A DNA stretch of 64,000 nt from positions 2,790,001 to 2,854,000 of the forward strand of contig NC_070561.1 of the NCBI RefSeq assembly GCF_026914185.1, in the 5' to 3' direction. The stretch is from Puccinia triticina (Eukaryota > Basidiomycota > Pucciniomycetes > Pucciniales > Pucciniaceae). Within the stretch, counting starts at the first letter, position 1. Each line of letters begins with the position of its first letter. The notes under the pieces were generated by a model. The model did not search any database and was not told where the DNA came from. It saw nothing but the letters and a program-made list of their open reading frames with translations. The translations under genes were made by a program, and so were the position numbers. Positions 61,729 to 64,000 of the stretch are shown in pieces.

Positions 61729-63099
61729 ATGATTGGAGCGATGGAGGTGCCAACTGGTTTCGATACCCTGACTGAAGAACTCGCCTGGGTACCTTTCCAC
61801 TTGTGCTTACTGTTTTTCCAGCCCATTTCAAAATCCTCAAGACAAAAAGGTATCTCAAACTTGCCCTTCGAGTCCTGTGACTGGCCATCAGACTTCCCAA
61901 AAAGCATTTATCGTCTTCCCAAAGGCACATTAACTGCGCTCCAGCTTAGGCGCCGGCTTCACCAACTATTCCATCGATCGGCTTGGACTGAAAACCGGAA
62001 AAACATTATCTATTCCACACTCGCGCAGAGGCTGAAGCTTTTTGACACCTCAAAGTATGTGGGAACAAGATGATTGGAACTCTTGCGAAGACCTGACCCT
62101 TTGCCAGTGAGTATCTCAGCCAACCCCGCGCTATGTGTGCATGTTCCAGCGCTACAATCAAACGCTCATGTGTTGTTGCCATCTTTAATGAAAGCACGGA
62201 TTTACCAGCATCTGGCCACCACCTTGATGGCGAAACGACTCCAAGACAGCCTTACAGATATTCTTCGTATCCTGGTCAGTGAGCGATGCCTTGATATGAT
62301 ATACAATCTCCTTGGTCCTGAAGGTTAACTGATTTCAAATCATCCTAAAAATCTCTGGAAAGTTGGTTGTGCGCCGGGAAAGATTACGAAAGAGAATGAA
62401 GCGTCGGATAAGAGGAAGTCTGATGTCAGAGGACAACGTCAATATCCTAAACGCCTTTTGGTAGACTGTATTAAACACAAAAAGCGGGCCTGGATGAAAG
62501 CCGTCGGCCGGTTCCTTGGATCTGTCAGGCAAACAAACGCAAGAGAACCAGCACCGAAGCGGAACTCGAAGCGACCCGGAGAGCACCATACCGGTAAATC
62601 CAACTTGCCAAACCAATCCCCTCACCGAGGTGCCAAAGCTTCTCGGAGAGGAAAACCTTCCCAGGCCTCACCTTCGGCTAGCCAGGAACAACACCAGTCA
62701 TTTACTAAATCTATCCGAAAAAGATTCTCGCGTCCCGTATCCTCCTCGCATCTCAAGTGCCCCAGAGTGGATGACGAAGAGCGTAGCAGAAAGCCAAGTT
62801 CTTTGGAGACCTCTTCAATTTCAACAAAATGTAAGCAGCAGCTAGAGTATATATAACCAATCTTGCCATCATGTTTTACAACGAGAAAAAAACGGAGACT
62901 TATTCCTGTCGTTTTCTTGGAAACTGGCTGAATCTTTTCAGCATCTACCAGTTTGCCTTTCAATCGGCCTGAAGATTTCGACAATGACAATACGAAAGGA
63001 AATCAGGATTTCAGATATCCCTTCTCGTTACCCAGACTTGATACTTTGTTTGAACCATTTTCATTTGAGCCAAGCGAGTTCATCGAGGAGCTGAAGTAG
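61729..63099 (+). CDS. Orphan protein, five exons, unknown function
   Basis: The proposed exons are 61729-61788, 61822-62054, 62150-62274, 62363-62830 and 62942-63099. Phases agree throughout, giving 347 residues. Intron 1 is only 33 bp, which is short, so the first junction is doubtful. The N-terminal third (ELAW, SNLPFESCDWPSDFPKSIYRLPKG, LTALQLRRRLHQLFHRSAW) looks folded. The middle (about 160-290) is strongly basic and Ser-rich (KRLLVDCIKHKKRAWMKAV). The tail is acidic and aromatic (LDTLFEPFSFEPSEFIEELK). A basic disordered segment followed by an acidic peptide suggests a nuclear or chromatin adaptor, but I do not recognise the family and assign no function. Confidence 0.55.
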
Positions 63100-64000
63100 T
63101 CCAATAAATTCAGTTTTTCTTTCATTTATGCTTTTGCAACATTGAAGCCATTATGCCCCTTTGAATATACATTTTTAAAAAGTGTTCATGATTATACTTA
63201 CAATACTTGTCTTAATTTCAATATCAATTTCATGCTTGCAAATTGCAATGCAAAGCATTTTTAGGTGGAGTGGATTCAGTCAACCTCCCTTTTTGCCTTC
63301 CCACAAAAAACACAATTGTTCACCACATATGATATGATCTCATCAGATACATTTATGGTATTCAAAATTGCATATGTCACTACTTACATAAAATCATAAA
63401 ACCAATTTTGGCTGGGAGATGTCAGTGTGCATAAAACTTGAAGTGACATCTCCCAGCCAAAATTGCAGTTTATGATTTTATGTAAAAAAATCTTATGCAA
63501 TTTTGAATACCATAATTCTCACCAGATTCATACGTTTTGACAAAACTGGAATATTCCTGCCCAAAATCAGATCATATATGAATTGATTATGCAAGGAATA
63601 TCCTCTTCCAGACTATTCTGTCACCAATTGAAAATCACACTGCCGGAAAAGTTTGTGTAGCTGCAACCAATTGACTGTTTAGGTAACTGTTAAGTTACAG
63701 CAACATTTCACAAGAGATGTACCTCAGCTTAGGTTGAGTAACAAGGAATAAATGTGGCTCAACTTTGTTTATCATCTAATTAGGTTTCACTTCTTGTGCA
63801 TATCAGATGACTAGTTGTCCCTGTATTTCCTTTTCCTATTTCCTCACTCAACTGTGTTGTTTCTCATCTTTGCCACCATTAGGAGCTGATCTCTCAAGTT
63901 TGCTCATTCCCACTGTTCAAGCATTTGGACTGTACATAGCTCAGCCAACATTTTGGCATTTCACAGGTGCTCATCTTCACTGTCCCAGTATTTGGACCAT
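63100..64000. other. AT-rich repeat-bearing right edge
   Basis: No gene seen. The one definable structure is the hairpin at 63354-63514. Confidence 0.5.
63354..63514. repeat. 161 bp hairpin MITE
   Basis: TATGGTATTCAAAATTGCAT on the left pairs with ATGCAATTTTGAATACCATA on the right. Inner stems are ACATAAAATCATAAA and TTTTGGCTGGGAGATGTCA, around a loop of about 20 bases. The arms are close to identical. Confidence 0.85.

Overview
This looks like a window from a repeat-rich basidiomycete nuclear genome, most likely a rust fungus (Pucciniales). The evidence is spliced genes with many short introns (about 60-120 bp), a KDZ DNA transposon whose transposase has the cysteine-cluster N terminus, degenerate hAT transposases, a small secreted cysteine-rich protein, and a very high load of palindromic repeats. 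The rust assignment is inference; no rRNA or tRNA was recognised by eye.

Layout. 1-12.3 kb is transposon territory. It holds a dead hAT transposase (1.2-3.5 kb, minus) and then a structurally complete 8.5 kb KDZ element (3794-12325). That element has long terminal inverted repeats, a perfect 8 bp target duplication, a six-exon transposase and a second multi-exon gene. 13.1-14.9 kb carries a two-exon SUR1/CSG1-type glycosyltransferase (minus). 15-18.4 kb has no gene I can resolve. 18.5-42.8 kb is mostly repeats: three arrays of short palindromes, a 686 bp foldback, a 1.5 kb inverted array of 174 bp repeats, and three insertions with CAAC termini and 7 bp target duplications, one of which still carries hAT transposase remnants. 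Among these repeats sit a RING-finger membrane protein (20.0-20.8 kb, plus), a broken Zn2Cys6 protein (30.8-32.0 kb, minus) and a PIG-L/GPI12 de-N-acetylase (36.4-38.3 kb, minus).

43.4-54.0 kb is the gene-rich part: an MSB1/Mug8 morphogenesis protein (plus), a secreted six-cysteine protein (plus), ERCC1/RAD10 (plus) and a ten-exon ABHD12-like hydrolase (minus). From 54.0 to 61.7 kb I could not resolve a gene, though there are tandem repeats. 61.7-63.1 kb holds a five-exon orphan gene (plus), and the window ends in repeats.

The host genes are housekeeping functions: sphingolipid and GPI-anchor biosynthesis, polarity/RHO signalling, nucleotide excision repair and lipid hydrolysis. There is no operon-like grouping. 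Exon joins were worked out by hand from splice signals, phase and recalled family motifs, so individual junctions may be off by a few bases.
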